Shown: positions 1 through 7,741, counted from the stretch's first letter. The stretch: DNA of 9,816 nt from CAZGTQ01 sp964528575 (GCA_964528575.1 CAZGTQ010000005.1:1-9816); one strand, 5' to 3'. Numbers and translations: made by a program. Notes: generated by a model from the letters alone, not told the origin.

Positions 1-1959
1 ATGTCGAAGCGCGTCCTCGTCGCGGCCGTGCTCGCGCTCGCCGCGGCCGTCGGGCTGTGGTGGTGGGGCCGCGGCCTCGCGGCGCCGACGGGCGAGTCCG
101 AGCTGCGGCCGGCGCAGGCGGCGGTCACCGCCGAGCGCTCCGCGGCCGAGCTCTTCGCGCCGGTTTCCACGGCGGACGAGCAGGCGCGCGCTCCCGAGCG
201 TGCTCCCGAGCGCGTCGAGGTGGCCGTGCCCGCGCCGCCGGACGAAGCGCCCGCTCTCGCGCCGGCGAACGGCCTGGTCCGGCTGACCGGCGAGGTCGTC
301 GTGCTGGACACCGACGGCGTCGCGCACCGGGGCGAGTCGGGCCGGTTCGAGCTCGTCCTGTGGACCGACGATCGGGGCGCGCACCAGCGCGTCGAGGTCG
401 AGGACGGCCGCTACGAGGCCGAGGTGCCGGAGGGCGTGCGCCTGGGCGTCGCGTCGGCCGAGCTCGGCGGGCGCGCGGCGGTGTACGAGCGCGGGTTCGG
501 ATCGGTGCCGCTGCCCGACGACGGCGTGTTCGACGTCGAGGTGCGTTGGCTCGCCGGGCTCGTGCTGCACGTGCGCGCGCGCGCGGACGGGCGCGCGCTC
601 GACGGCTGCACGGTGCTCGCCGACGTCCCCTGGCCGCGCGACGACATGCAGCATCCGGGCGACGCGCGTCAGGCGCGGCGGCTCGCGACGCGCGCGATGT
701 CGCCGGTCGAGCTCGCGGCGCCGAGCGGCGAGGGCCTCGCGTTCGTGCAGCGCCGCCGCACGCTCCACGTGACGGCCGACGGGCACGCGTGGGGGCGCCT
801 GGACGTCGATGCGGCGCTGGGCGGCGAGCGCACGATCGAGCTCGAGCCCGGCGGCGCGCTCGACCTCACGGTGTACGGCGCGAACTACGCGGAGCGGCCG
901 GCGGTGCGGCTGCGCCGTCCGAACGTCGTCGACGGCCGTCCGTACGGCGAGCTGACGTTGCAAGAGGACGCGGTGGCGATCGAGGGCCTCGCGGTCGGCC
1001 GTTGGCGGGTGAGCGTCGAGATCGGCGATTGGTTCCGCTCGCCCGTCGTGCTCGCGAGCGACGAGGTCGAGATCGCGGCGGGCGCGCGCGCGGCGCTGAC
1101 GCTCACGTTGGAGGCGGAGGCGCCGCTCGCGAGCGTGCCGCTCGCGGGCACGCTCGTCGTCGGCGCCGGTTGGGACGTCGACGATCTCGCGCTCGTCGTC
1201 GCGCTCGAGGGCGTCGCGCGCGGCGGCCAGCAGGAGCGCGTCGTGCTGCGCGGCGCCGAGCTCGCGCCGATCGAGGGCGAAGTCGGCTCGTACGCGTGGC
1301 GCGTCGACGACGTGCAGCCGGGGATCTATCGCGTCGCGCTCCTCGAGCCGGAGGTCGGCGTCGACGTCGAGGTCGGCCCGACCGGCCGCGAGGACGTGCT
1401 CGTCGAGCTCGGTCCGCCGGCCGCGGTCGTCGTGCGCGTCGTCGACGCGCAGACGGGAGCGGAGCTGCAGCCGCAGCACATCCACTGGGGCCCGGAGGAA
1501 GGCGAGGCCGCAGGCTCGTTCAACATGTCCCTCGAGGCGGTGCCGCCCGACGAGGACGGCCGCTATCGCTTCACCGCGCCGATCGGCCCGATCGACCTGA
1601 CGATGATCGACGCGACGTACGAATTCATGCAGGAGCGCTTCCAGGTCGGCGCGGGCGTGAACGAGCTCACGTTCGCGGTGCGCACCGCGTGCGGCTTCGT
1701 CGTGCGCTTGCGCCACGGCGGCACGGTCGTCCCGGGGACGATGAACGCGTTCGTCCACGCGGAGCAGGTCGACGGCGACGGCCGCTCGAACGGCTCCTCG
1801 ACCGAGGGCGCCGACCGCCTCGTCAAGGTCTCGGAGCCCGGCACGTATCGCTTCGACGTCCCGCCCGTCGACGGCTACGAGCCGGTGCCGAAGCAGGAAG
1901 TCGTCGTGCTCCCGGGGCGGTACACGGAGCACGTGGTCGAGCTCGTGCGGGTGCCGTAG
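1..1959 (+). CDS. Tandem-family beta-sandwich exoprotein, copy 1 (A type)
   Basis: Unrecognised 652-residue protein, first of four paralogues. The start at base 1 is supported because MSKR followed by a hydrophobic stretch (about residues 5-22, ending WWW) aligns with the starts of the other copies; upstream sequence lies outside the window, so promoter and RBS cannot be judged. The segment is a signal anchor or signal peptide. Residues 25-88 form an Ala/Pro/Glu/Arg-rich linker. From residue 90 the chain is beta-strand rich, with apparent unit boundaries near 90, 186, 286, 379, 475 and 564, each with the hydrophobic strand and 'G-x-Y/W' pattern seen in carboxypeptidase-regulatory-like sandwiches. 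GHAW is at 261-264; its only cysteines are C203 and C564, a possible disulphide. No catalytic motif is visible. It differs from the others in its leader (no GTCGGA repeat, WWWGRG) but shares GLVRLTG and PPxDGYEPxPxQ with copy 3. The reading frame is secure; an adhesin, envelope or scaffold role is only a guess. Confidence 0.92.
   Translation: MSKRVLVAAVLALAAAVGLWWWGRGLAAPTGESELRPAQAAVTAERSAAELFAPVSTADEQARAPERAPERVEVAVPAPPDEAPALAPANGLVRLTGEVVVLDTDGVAHRGESGRFELVLWTDDRGAHQRVEVEDGRYEAEVPEGVRLGVASAELGGRAAVYERGFGSVPLPDDGVFDVEVRWLAGLVLHVRARADGRALDGCTVLADVPWPRDDMQHPGDARQARRLATRAMSPVELAAPSGEGLAFVQRRRTLHVTADGHAWGRLDVDAALGGERTIELEPGGALDLTVYGANYAERPAVRLRRPNVVDGRPYGELTLQEDAVAIEGLAVGRWRVSVEIGDWFRSPVVLASDEVEIAAGARAALTLTLEAEAPLASVPLAGTLVVGAGWDVDDLALVVALEGVARGGQQERVVLRGAELAPIEGEVGSYAWRVDDVQPGIYRVALLEPEVGVDVEVGPTGREDVLVELGPPAAVVVRVVDAQTGAELQPQHIHWGPEEGEAAGSFNMSLEAVPPDEDGRYRFTAPIGPIDLTMIDATYEFMQERFQVGAGVNELTFAVRTACGFVVRLRHGGTVVPGTMNAFVHAEQVDGDGRSNGSSTEGADRLVKVSEPGTYRFDVPPVDGYEPVPKQEVVVLPGRYTEHVVELVRVP
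190..213 (+). repeat. 12-nt tandem duplication in linker of copy 1
   Basis: GCTCCCGAGCGT followed by GCTCCCGAGCGC, encoding APERAPER in the variable linker after the membrane segment. Confidence 0.85.
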
Positions 1960-2039
1960 AGCGATGTCGAAGCGTCGCGCCATCGCCGTCGGAGTCGGAG
2001 TCGCGCTCGCCGTCGCGCTCGCGCTGTGGTGGAGCGCGG
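1957..2039 (+). repeat. Junction/leader repeat, gene 1-2 boundary
   Basis: From the stop of copy 1 through the leader of copy 2. It matches 5812-5906 with one substitution (Ala versus Val codon after KRR) and a 12-nt length difference made only of GTCGGA units. The identity includes the 4-nt spacer AGCG, so the two boundaries descend from one or have been homogenised. Confidence 0.88.
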
Positions 2040-3895
2040 CCGCGCCGAGCGAGGCGGTGCGAGCGCGCCCGCTCGCGCCGGACGGCGCGGTCGAGCGACC
2101 GCCCGCGCAGCTCGGCGTTCCGAGCGATACGAGCGATACGAGCGATCGGCGCGTCGCGGTCGGAGCGGCTGCGAGCGTGACGAGGACGGCTGTTTCGACG
2201 CGCGCGGCGACGGGCGAGTCGCTCCTCCTGACCGGCGCCGTCGTGGCTCGAGATCCCGCCGGAGGTGTGCACCTGCGCGAGTCCGGCTCGTTCGTGTTGG
2301 TGACCTGGTACGGATCGCATCGGGCGAAGATCGATGACGTCGAAGTCGTCGGCGGCCGCTACGTGACGAGAGTGCCGCGGAACATGCGGCTGAGCGTCGT
2401 CTCCGCGGAGCTCGGCGGGCGGGGGGCGCTGCCGGATCGTGCGCTCGAGCCGGTGCCTGTCCCCGCCGACGGGGTCTTCGACGTGGAGCTGCGCTGGTTC
2501 CCGCGGACGCTCCTGCACGTGCGCTCGAGCGCGGACGGTCGCGAGCTCGACGGTTGCACGATCTTGTACGACGGGGCTGGTTGGTTCTCCCTCGCGGGGC
2601 GGGACCATCCCGGCTCGTTCCACGAGGACCTCGACGTCCTGCGCGAGGGCGTCGCGTCGCCGGTTGAGCTCGACATCGCGCCGGGACCGTCCGACGAGAG
2701 GACTCGGACGCTGCTCGTGCGCGCCGCGGGCCACGCGTGGGAAGGCATCGAGATCGACGTGCACGCCGGCGGCGAGCGGACGATCGAGCTCGACCCCGCC
2801 GGCGCGCTGGTCGTCGTGGCGCGCGGCGCCGCTCGGTCGAAGGCGGATTCCGTGGTGCTCCGGCGCGGGGCCGACTTCGGCGTCGAGATGCCGCTCGACG
2901 AAGGCACCGCCTCGTTCGACGGCCTCGTCGCGGGACGCTACGACGTGTCGGTCGAGCGCGGCTGGCGAGAAGCGCTCGTGCTCGCGCGGTCCGAGGTCGA
3001 GGTCGTTGCAGGCGAGCGCGTCACGCTGGAGCTCGAGCTCGACGAGCCGCCTCCCGCTTCGCCACCCGTCGCGCTCGCCGGCACGCTGGTCATGCCGCCG
3101 GACTGGACAGCCGGCGCGGCCGGAGAGCGACCGTCGCTATTCATTCAGCGGATCGAGCTCGAGCCAGGCGACGGTCCGGGGTTCGTCTGGCTGCGAACCG
3201 ACGACGTCGTCCCGATCGAGGGGCGGCCGCGCGCTTTCGCGTGGCGCGTCGACGATGTGCAGCCGGGCCGGTTCTGGATCTCCGCCGACATGGCGGCGGG
3301 CCTCGTCGTCGACGTCGGACCGGCTGGCCGGGAGGACGTGCTCGTCGAGGTGCCGCCGTACGTCGAGGTCGTCGTGCACGTCGTCGACGCGGAGACGAGG
3401 CGGCCGGTCCACCCGCGCTCGATCCAGTGGGTGCCGGCTGTGCCCGACGAGGCGGTCTCCATCACGTATAGGGTCGGGGCGGACGCGGAGGGCCGCTACA
3501 CGTTCAGCGCGCCGCCCAGCACGATCACCGTCGGCTCGTGGGACGACCCCGACTTCGCCGCCGTCTCGCGCGCCGTCCGAATCGGACCGGGAGCGAACGA
3601 AGTCACGCTCGAAGTGCGCCCTGCGTGCGGCTTCGTCCTCTTCCTGCGCGACGGAGCGACGCCGGTTCCGTGCGACTCGCGCTGGAGCCTCGAAGCGCTC
3701 GAAGCCGGCGGCGACGGCCACGTCACCGCAACTCCCGACCACCCGACCGGGCGGCGCGTCCAGGTCTCTCACCCCGGGCTCTACCGCTTCGACGTGCCGC
3801 GCATCGACGGCTACGAGCGGATCCCCGCGCAAGAAGTGCTCGTGTCTCCCGGCGCGTACACCGAGCACGTGATCGAGCTCGTGCGGACGCCGTAG
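1964..3895 (+). CDS. Tandem-family beta-sandwich exoprotein, copy 2 (B type)
   Basis: Unrecognised 643-residue paralogue starting 4 nt after the stop of copy 1 (TAG-AGCG-ATG). No Shine-Dalgarno is visible in the end of copy 1, so translational coupling is likely. MSKRR is followed by a hydrophobic segment (about residues 6-24) containing VGVGV and ending in WW, then a variable linker to about residue 85 that contains the repeated tripeptide-like DTSDTSD. The beta-rich body begins at LLLTG (87-91). GHAW is at 256-259. Conserved cysteines are C198 and C555; a third cysteine follows in PVPCDS. Near the C-terminus it has HPTGRRVQVS, PRIDGY and EHVIELVR, all nearly identical to copy 4, its closest relative in the array. 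It also shares with copy 4 the stretches PVHPRS and MPP(D/E)W. No enzyme motif can be seen. Likely exported and held at the membrane by its leader; function unknown. Confidence 0.93.
   Translation: MSKRRAIAVGVGVALAVALALWWSAAAPSEAVRARPLAPDGAVERPPAQLGVPSDTSDTSDRRVAVGAAASVTRTAVSTRAATGESLLLTGAVVARDPAGGVHLRESGSFVLVTWYGSHRAKIDDVEVVGGRYVTRVPRNMRLSVVSAELGGRGALPDRALEPVPVPADGVFDVELRWFPRTLLHVRSSADGRELDGCTILYDGAGWFSLAGRDHPGSFHEDLDVLREGVASPVELDIAPGPSDERTRTLLVRAAGHAWEGIEIDVHAGGERTIELDPAGALVVVARGAARSKADSVVLRRGADFGVEMPLDEGTASFDGLVAGRYDVSVERGWREALVLARSEVEVVAGERVTLELELDEPPPASPPVALAGTLVMPPDWTAGAAGERPSLFIQRIELEPGDGPGFVWLRTDDVVPIEGRPRAFAWRVDDVQPGRFWISADMAAGLVVDVGPAGREDVLVEVPPYVEVVVHVVDAETRRPVHPRSIQWVPAVPDEAVSITYRVGADAEGRYTFSAPPSTITVGSWDDPDFAAVSRAVRIGPGANEVTLEVRPACGFVLFLRDGATPVPCDSRWSLEALEAGGDGHVTATPDHPTGRRVQVSHPGLYRFDVPRIDGYERIPAQEVLVSPGAYTEHVIELVRTP
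1988..2002 (+). repeat. GTCGGA hexamer repeat in leader of copy 2 (2 units + GTC)
   Basis: Two in-frame GTCGGA units and a trailing GTC encode VGVGV inside the hydrophobic leader. The same repeat is longer in copies 3 and 4 and absent in copy 1. Confidence 0.9.
2122..2146 (+). repeat. 9-nt tandem repeat in linker of copy 2
   Basis: GAGCGATAC occurs twice, followed by a partial third GAGCGAT, encoding SDTSDTSD in the linker. The other copies lack it. Confidence 0.88.
3848..3887 (+). repeat. 3'-end repeat, copy 2
   Basis: A 40-nt stretch at the end of copy 2 (PGAYTEHVIELVR) is identical at DNA level to 5767-5806 in copy 3 and nearly so at the end of copy 4, although the bodies of copies 2 and 3 have diverged strongly. 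Confidence 0.85.
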
Positions 3896-3897
3896 CG

Positions 3898-5814
3898 ATG
3901 CCGAAGCGTCGCGCCATCGCCCTCGCCGTCGGAGTCGGAGTCGGAGTCGGAGCCGCGCTCGCCGTGGCGCTCGCGCTGTGGTGGAGCGCCGGCGAGCCGA
4001 GCGACGCGGCGCGGGCGCGGCCCCTGGATGGCGGGGAGGGCCACGAGCGAGTTCCCGCGCGCCTCGAGGAACCGGCGGGCGACGCTGCGAGGGTCGAGCC
4101 GCACGTGGGCGAGGCACCCGCGACTCGAAGGGTCGCGGTTGCCGCGGCCGTGCGACGAGACGGCTTGGTGCGCCTCACCGGGTCCGTCGTCGCGCGGGAT
4201 CCCGACGGGGCTCTCTTCGCGAACGAGTCGGGGCACTTCGAGCTCATCCACGACCGGCGCGACGGTCGCCAGCGTGTCGCGGTCGTCGAGGGCCGCTGGG
4301 AGGCGGTCGTTCCGGCCGACGCGCGCCTCTTCGTTCGCTCGGTCCGCCTCGACGACCGTCCTTGCGACATCGGCTGGTTCCTCGACAACGCCCGCGTTCC
4401 GGCGAGCGGCGTGCTCGCTGTCGAGGTGCAGTGGACCCCGGTCGTCCGGCTGCGCGTGCGTTCCGCTCGCGACGGACGAGAGCTCGACTCTTGCACCGTG
4501 TACGTCCCCGGCTCGTACGCCACGTGCGACGAGTACCCACGGCGAGTCGAGCGCGAGCGCTGCTCGGCGCACTCGTCGCCGATGAGTCTCTTCTTCCCGC
4601 GCGAGCTGTTTCCGTCCCGCAGGGCGCCTGTCCTCGTGCGCGCACCGGGCCACGCGTGGCGCTGCGTCGACATCGACGTCTACAGCGGCACGGAGCGCGT
4701 CGTCGAGCTGCAGCCGGGGGGCACGCTGGAGGTGCTGGCGGTCGGCGAAACCTCGGGCGAGTACGTCGTCGTGCGGGTTCGCGATGCTGAACGACACGAC
4801 GCCGAGCCCTACGCGGAGCGCGAGCTCGATGGGGGCAGCGCGGTCTTCGAAGGCATGGCCGTCGGGCGCTACGACGTCCGCGTCGAGGTCGGGTCCAGCG
4901 GATCGCCGCTCGTGCTCGGCCGCGGTGTCGTCGACGTCGTCGCGGGCGAGCGCGCATCGCTCGCGCTCGCGCTCGAACCGCTGCCTCCGCCGCGGGCGGG
5001 GGTCCCGCTCTGCGGAACCCTCGTCGGGGCGTTCGACGACAGGAGCGCATGGGCTCGGGAATCGATGTTCCCGATGCTCCAGATCCGGATCGTCGGCACT
5101 GCGCGACGTCCGCATCGTGCCCACTACGGGTTCGAGGCGCACGACCTGACGCGAGTCGACGCGGCGCTCGCGTGGCGGATCAAGAGCGTCCAGCCGGGCC
5201 GCTATTGGATCTGGACGAACGAGCCGCCGGCCGGGGTCCTCGTCGACGTCGGGGCGACGGGGCGCGAAGACGTCGTGCTCTCGATTCCGGCGCTCGCCCA
5301 GGTCGTCGTGAACGTCGTCGACTCCCGTACGGGGCGAGCCGTGGGGCGGCCCGATCTCGAGTGGTACGTCGAGGGGCCCGAGGGCCTCGCGACCGAACCG
5401 CTGCGGGTCGAGCCGGACGACGACGGGCGCTACGTGTTCCAAGCGCCCCTCGGTGCGATCGCCCTCGGCGTCGCCGAAGGCAACTTCGCGAGCGCGCGGC
5501 TGCGTATGCAGGTCCGGCCCGGGACGAACGAGGCGACGCTCGAAGTGCGCCGCACGTGCGGCTTCGCGTTGCTCCTGCGCGACGGCGCGAGCACGGTCCC
5601 CGTCCCATCGAGCTGGCGTCCCGATGCGCGCGAGATCGGGGGCCAAGGGCGCTCCACCGAAATCTGCTGGAATGGAATCACGGTCTCGCACCCCGGGCTC
5701 TACCGCTTCGATCCACCGCCGATCGACGGATACGAGCCGCTCCCCGAGCAACACGTACTCGTCCAGCCCGGCGCGTACACCGAGCACGTGATCGAGCTCG
5801 TGCGGATCCCGTAG
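3898..5814 (+). CDS. Tandem-family beta-sandwich exoprotein, copy 3 (A type, cysteine-enriched)
   Basis: Unrecognised 638-residue paralogue. The frame is open further upstream (to 3538), but the start at 3898 is chosen because MPKRR matches the leader of copies 2 and 4 and it lies 2 nt after the stop of copy 2. The hydrophobic segment (about 6-27) carries VGVGVGVG and ends in WW. A linker runs to about residue 87; the body starts at GLVRLTG. GHAW is at 251-254. Unlike its neighbours it has eight cysteines (156, 199, 210, 222, 256, 372, 554, 590); C199 and C554 are the family pair. Four of them fall in residues 199-256, where this copy also has a Ser/Arg/Phe-containing stretch unlike the others. 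The C-terminal PPIDGYEP resembles copy 1, while the leader resembles copies 2 and 4, so the gene looks mosaic. Function unknown; extra disulphides or a metal site are possible but unproven. Confidence 0.92.
   Translation: MPKRRAIALAVGVGVGVGAALAVALALWWSAGEPSDAARARPLDGGEGHERVPARLEEPAGDAARVEPHVGEAPATRRVAVAAAVRRDGLVRLTGSVVARDPDGALFANESGHFELIHDRRDGRQRVAVVEGRWEAVVPADARLFVRSVRLDDRPCDIGWFLDNARVPASGVLAVEVQWTPVVRLRVRSARDGRELDSCTVYVPGSYATCDEYPRRVERERCSAHSSPMSLFFPRELFPSRRAPVLVRAPGHAWRCVDIDVYSGTERVVELQPGGTLEVLAVGETSGEYVVVRVRDAERHDAEPYAERELDGGSAVFEGMAVGRYDVRVEVGSSGSPLVLGRGVVDVVAGERASLALALEPLPPPRAGVPLCGTLVGAFDDRSAWARESMFPMLQIRIVGTARRPHRAHYGFEAHDLTRVDAALAWRIKSVQPGRYWIWTNEPPAGVLVDVGATGREDVVLSIPALAQVVVNVVDSRTGRAVGRPDLEWYVEGPEGLATEPLRVEPDDDGRYVFQAPLGAIALGVAEGNFASARLRMQVRPGTNEATLEVRRTCGFALLLRDGASTVPVPSSWRPDAREIGGQGRSTEICWNGITVSHPGLYRFDPPPIDGYEPLPEQHVLVQPGAYTEHVIELVRIP
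3928..3951 (+). repeat. GTCGGA hexamer repeat in leader of copy 3 (4 units)
   Basis: Four perfect in-frame units encode VGVGVGVG inside the hydrophobic leader, followed by GCC rather than GTC. Confidence 0.92.
5767..5806 (+). repeat. 3'-end repeat, copy 3
   Basis: Identical over 40 nt to 3848-3887 in copy 2, including synonymous positions. Confidence 0.85.
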
Positions 5815-5906
5815 AGCGATGTCGAAGCGTCGCGTCATCGCCGTCGGAGTCGGAGTCGGAGTCGGAGTCGCGCTCGCCGTCGCGCTCGCGCTGTGGTGGA
5901 GCGCGG
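5812..5906 (+). repeat. Junction/leader repeat, gene 3-4 boundary
   Basis: Second copy of the 1957-2039 block: same stop, spacer and leader codons apart from one substitution and two extra GTCGGA units. Confidence 0.88.
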
Positions 5907-7741
5907 GCGAGGCGCGCGACGTGGCGCCCGCGCAGCCGCTCGCGCTGGGGGGCGAGGTCGAGCGATCGCCTGCGCCGCTCACCGCTCCGGGTGCCTCGAG
6001 CGACCGGCGTGTCGAGGTCGAGAGCGCTCCGTCGTCCGCAGCGCAGCGCATCGCGACGACGGCGATCTCGACGCGCGAGGCGACGGACGATTCGGTACTC
6101 CTGACCGGGTCCGTCGTCGTTCGAGATCTCGCCGGAGCCGCGCACGCGCGCGAGTCCGGCTCGCTCGAGCTGGAGCTGCGGTACTCCGTTCACGGTGCGG
6201 AGATCGAGGCCGTCGAAGTCGTCGAGGGCCGCTACGAGACGCGCGTGCCGCGCGACGTGCTGTTGGGCGTGGGGCTGGCCGAGCTGGGCGAGCGGCAGGC
6301 GCTTGCGGATCCGCCCTTCGAGCCGGTGCCGGTGCCCGCCGACGGCGTGTTCGACGTGGAGCTGCGCTGGCTCTCGCCGATGCTGCTGCACGTGCGCTCG
6401 CGCGTCGACGGTCGCGAGCTGGACGGCTGCACGATCGTGTACGCGGACAACGTCTACGGGAGCGATCATCCCGGTCCGTTCGCCGAGGACGTCGCGACCG
6501 ACGTCCTGCGGGAGGGAGTCGCTTCCCCGGTGGAGCTCGAGCTCGCGCCCGGCCCGCGCGGCGGTCGGATCCGGAGCCTGTTCGTGCGCGCCGCGGGCCA
6601 CGCTTGGCGCCGCATCGAGGTCGACGTCGTCGTCGGGGGCGAGCGAACCGTCGAGCTGGACCCAGGCGGCTCGTTGTTCGTCGTCGCGCGCGGCGTCGAC
6701 CCTTCGGACCCGCCGTTCGTGGTCCTGCGGCGGCCGCCTGAGGAGCGTGGCTACCTCTACGGCTCGGTCGCCGACGGGAGCGCATCGTTCGAAGCCATCG
6801 CTGCGGGGCGGTACGACGTGCTGGTCGTGACCGATTCGGAGCTCGTGCTCGCGCGCTCGCAAGTCGACGTCGTCGCGAGCCAGCGAGCGAGGCTCGAGCT
6901 CGACCTCGACGAGACGCCTCCCTCGCTTCCCGGGGTTTCGCTCGCCGGGACGCTCGTCATGCCGCCCGAATGGAGGCCTGATGCAGTCGGCCAGGCACCC
7001 TCCCTCGACGTCGAGCGGCTCGAGGTCGAGCCGGGCGACGACCTCTGGCTCGAGCCCGAGGTCTCCCCGATCGAGGGGCGGCCGCGCGCATTCGCGTGGC
7101 GCGTCGAGGTGCATCCGGGCCGCTTCTGGATCTCGACCGGCCGGGAGTGGGGCCTCGTCGTCGACGTCGGTCCGGCTGGCCGAGAGGACGTGCTCCTCGA
7201 GGTGCCGTCGGAGGTCGAGGTCGTCGTGCGCGTCGTCGACGTCGTGACGGAGCGTCCGGTCCATCCGCGTTCTGTCCGATGGATGCCCGCCGTGCCGGAC
7301 GATGTCGGGCACTGGATCGTCGTCGAGGCCGACGAGCCGGGGCGCTACGTGTTCGCTGCTCCGCCGGGCTCGATCACGGTCGGATTGAGGGATGCCGACT
7401 TCGTGAGCGACTCTCGCGTGCTCGAGGTCGGTTCGGGGACCAACGAAGTGACCCTCGAGGCACGACCAGCCTGCGGCTTCCTCCTGTTCCTCCGGGACGG
7501 CGCGATGTCGCTTCCCATCGATTCACGTTGGTGGCCGAAGGCGGTCGAAGTCGGCGGCGACGGTCGCTCGACCTGGTATCCCGACCACCCGACGGGGCGG
7601 CGCGTCCAGGTCTCGAAACCAGGGCTCTATCGCTTCGAAATGCCCCGAATCGACGGCTACGCGCCGATCCCCGCGCAAGTGGTGCTCGTGTCTCCCGGCG
7701 CGTACGCCGAGCACGTGATCGAGCTCGTGCGCTCGCCGTAG
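5819..7741 (+). CDS. Tandem-family beta-sandwich exoprotein, copy 4 (B type)
   Basis: Unrecognised 640-residue paralogue, last of the array, starting 4 nt after the stop of copy 3 with the same TAG-AGCG-ATG junction as copies 1/2. MSKRR is followed by a hydrophobic segment (about 6-28) with VGVGVGVGV and a terminal WW. A linker runs to about residue 91, and the body starts at VLLTG. GHAW is at 260-263; its two cysteines, C204 and C552, are the family pair. It is closest to copy 2: RESGS, PVHPRS, HPTGRRVQVS and PRIDGY are shared. One small difference is AWRVEVHPG where copy 2 has AWRVDDVQPG, one residue shorter. It ends in AEHVIELVRSP. The stop lies 6 nt from the stop of the convergent small gene. 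No catalytic signature is visible; a surface or periplasmic structural or binding role is an inference. Confidence 0.93.
   Translation: MSKRRVIAVGVGVGVGVALAVALALWWSAGEARDVAPAQPLALGGEVERSPAPLTAPGASSDRRVEVESAPSSAAQRIATTAISTREATDDSVLLTGSVVVRDLAGAAHARESGSLELELRYSVHGAEIEAVEVVEGRYETRVPRDVLLGVGLAELGERQALADPPFEPVPVPADGVFDVELRWLSPMLLHVRSRVDGRELDGCTIVYADNVYGSDHPGPFAEDVATDVLREGVASPVELELAPGPRGGRIRSLFVRAAGHAWRRIEVDVVVGGERTVELDPGGSLFVVARGVDPSDPPFVVLRRPPEERGYLYGSVADGSASFEAIAAGRYDVLVVTDSELVLARSQVDVVASQRARLELDLDETPPSLPGVSLAGTLVMPPEWRPDAVGQAPSLDVERLEVEPGDDLWLEPEVSPIEGRPRAFAWRVEVHPGRFWISTGREWGLVVDVGPAGREDVLLEVPSEVEVVVRVVDVVTERPVHPRSVRWMPAVPDDVGHWIVVEADEPGRYVFAAPPGSITVGLRDADFVSDSRVLEVGSGTNEVTLEARPACGFLLFLRDGAMSLPIDSRWWPKAVEVGGDGRSTWYPDHPTGRRVQVSKPGLYRFEMPRIDGYAPIPAQVVLVSPGAYAEHVIELVRSP
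5843..5869 (+). repeat. GTCGGA hexamer repeat in leader of copy 4 (4 units + GTC)
   Basis: Four perfect in-frame units plus GTC encode VGVGVGVGV. Compared with copy 2 the only length difference in this block is two extra units (12 nt). Confidence 0.92.

Noticed and set aside
57..2180. A 707-codon plus-strand open frame overlapping copies 1 and 2
   Set aside because: It is extremely rich in Arg, Ala and Gly and runs across the gene 1/2 boundary out of frame with both; the in-frame paralogues explain the DNA.
3538..3897. Upstream extension of copy 3 by 120 codons
   Set aside because: The extension is Arg-rich, overlaps the end of copy 2 out of frame, and would bury the leader MPKRR, which matches the starts of the other copies.
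3811..6051. A 746-codon minus-strand open frame spanning copies 3 and 4
   Set aside because: It lies opposite two well-supported genes, contains mirror images of their repeats, and has the Arg/Asp/His-rich composition typical of antisense frames in very G+C-rich DNA where stops are rare.
5678..7312. A 544-codon minus-strand open frame opposite copy 4
   Set aside because: Same reason: it is the antisense reflection of a conserved paralogue, with no plausible domain.
1..7741. CRISPR array or phage tail-fibre cassette as an explanation of the repeats
   Set aside because: The repeats are whole diverged genes plus short in-frame codon repeats, without regular spacers, integrase, or phage structural genes.
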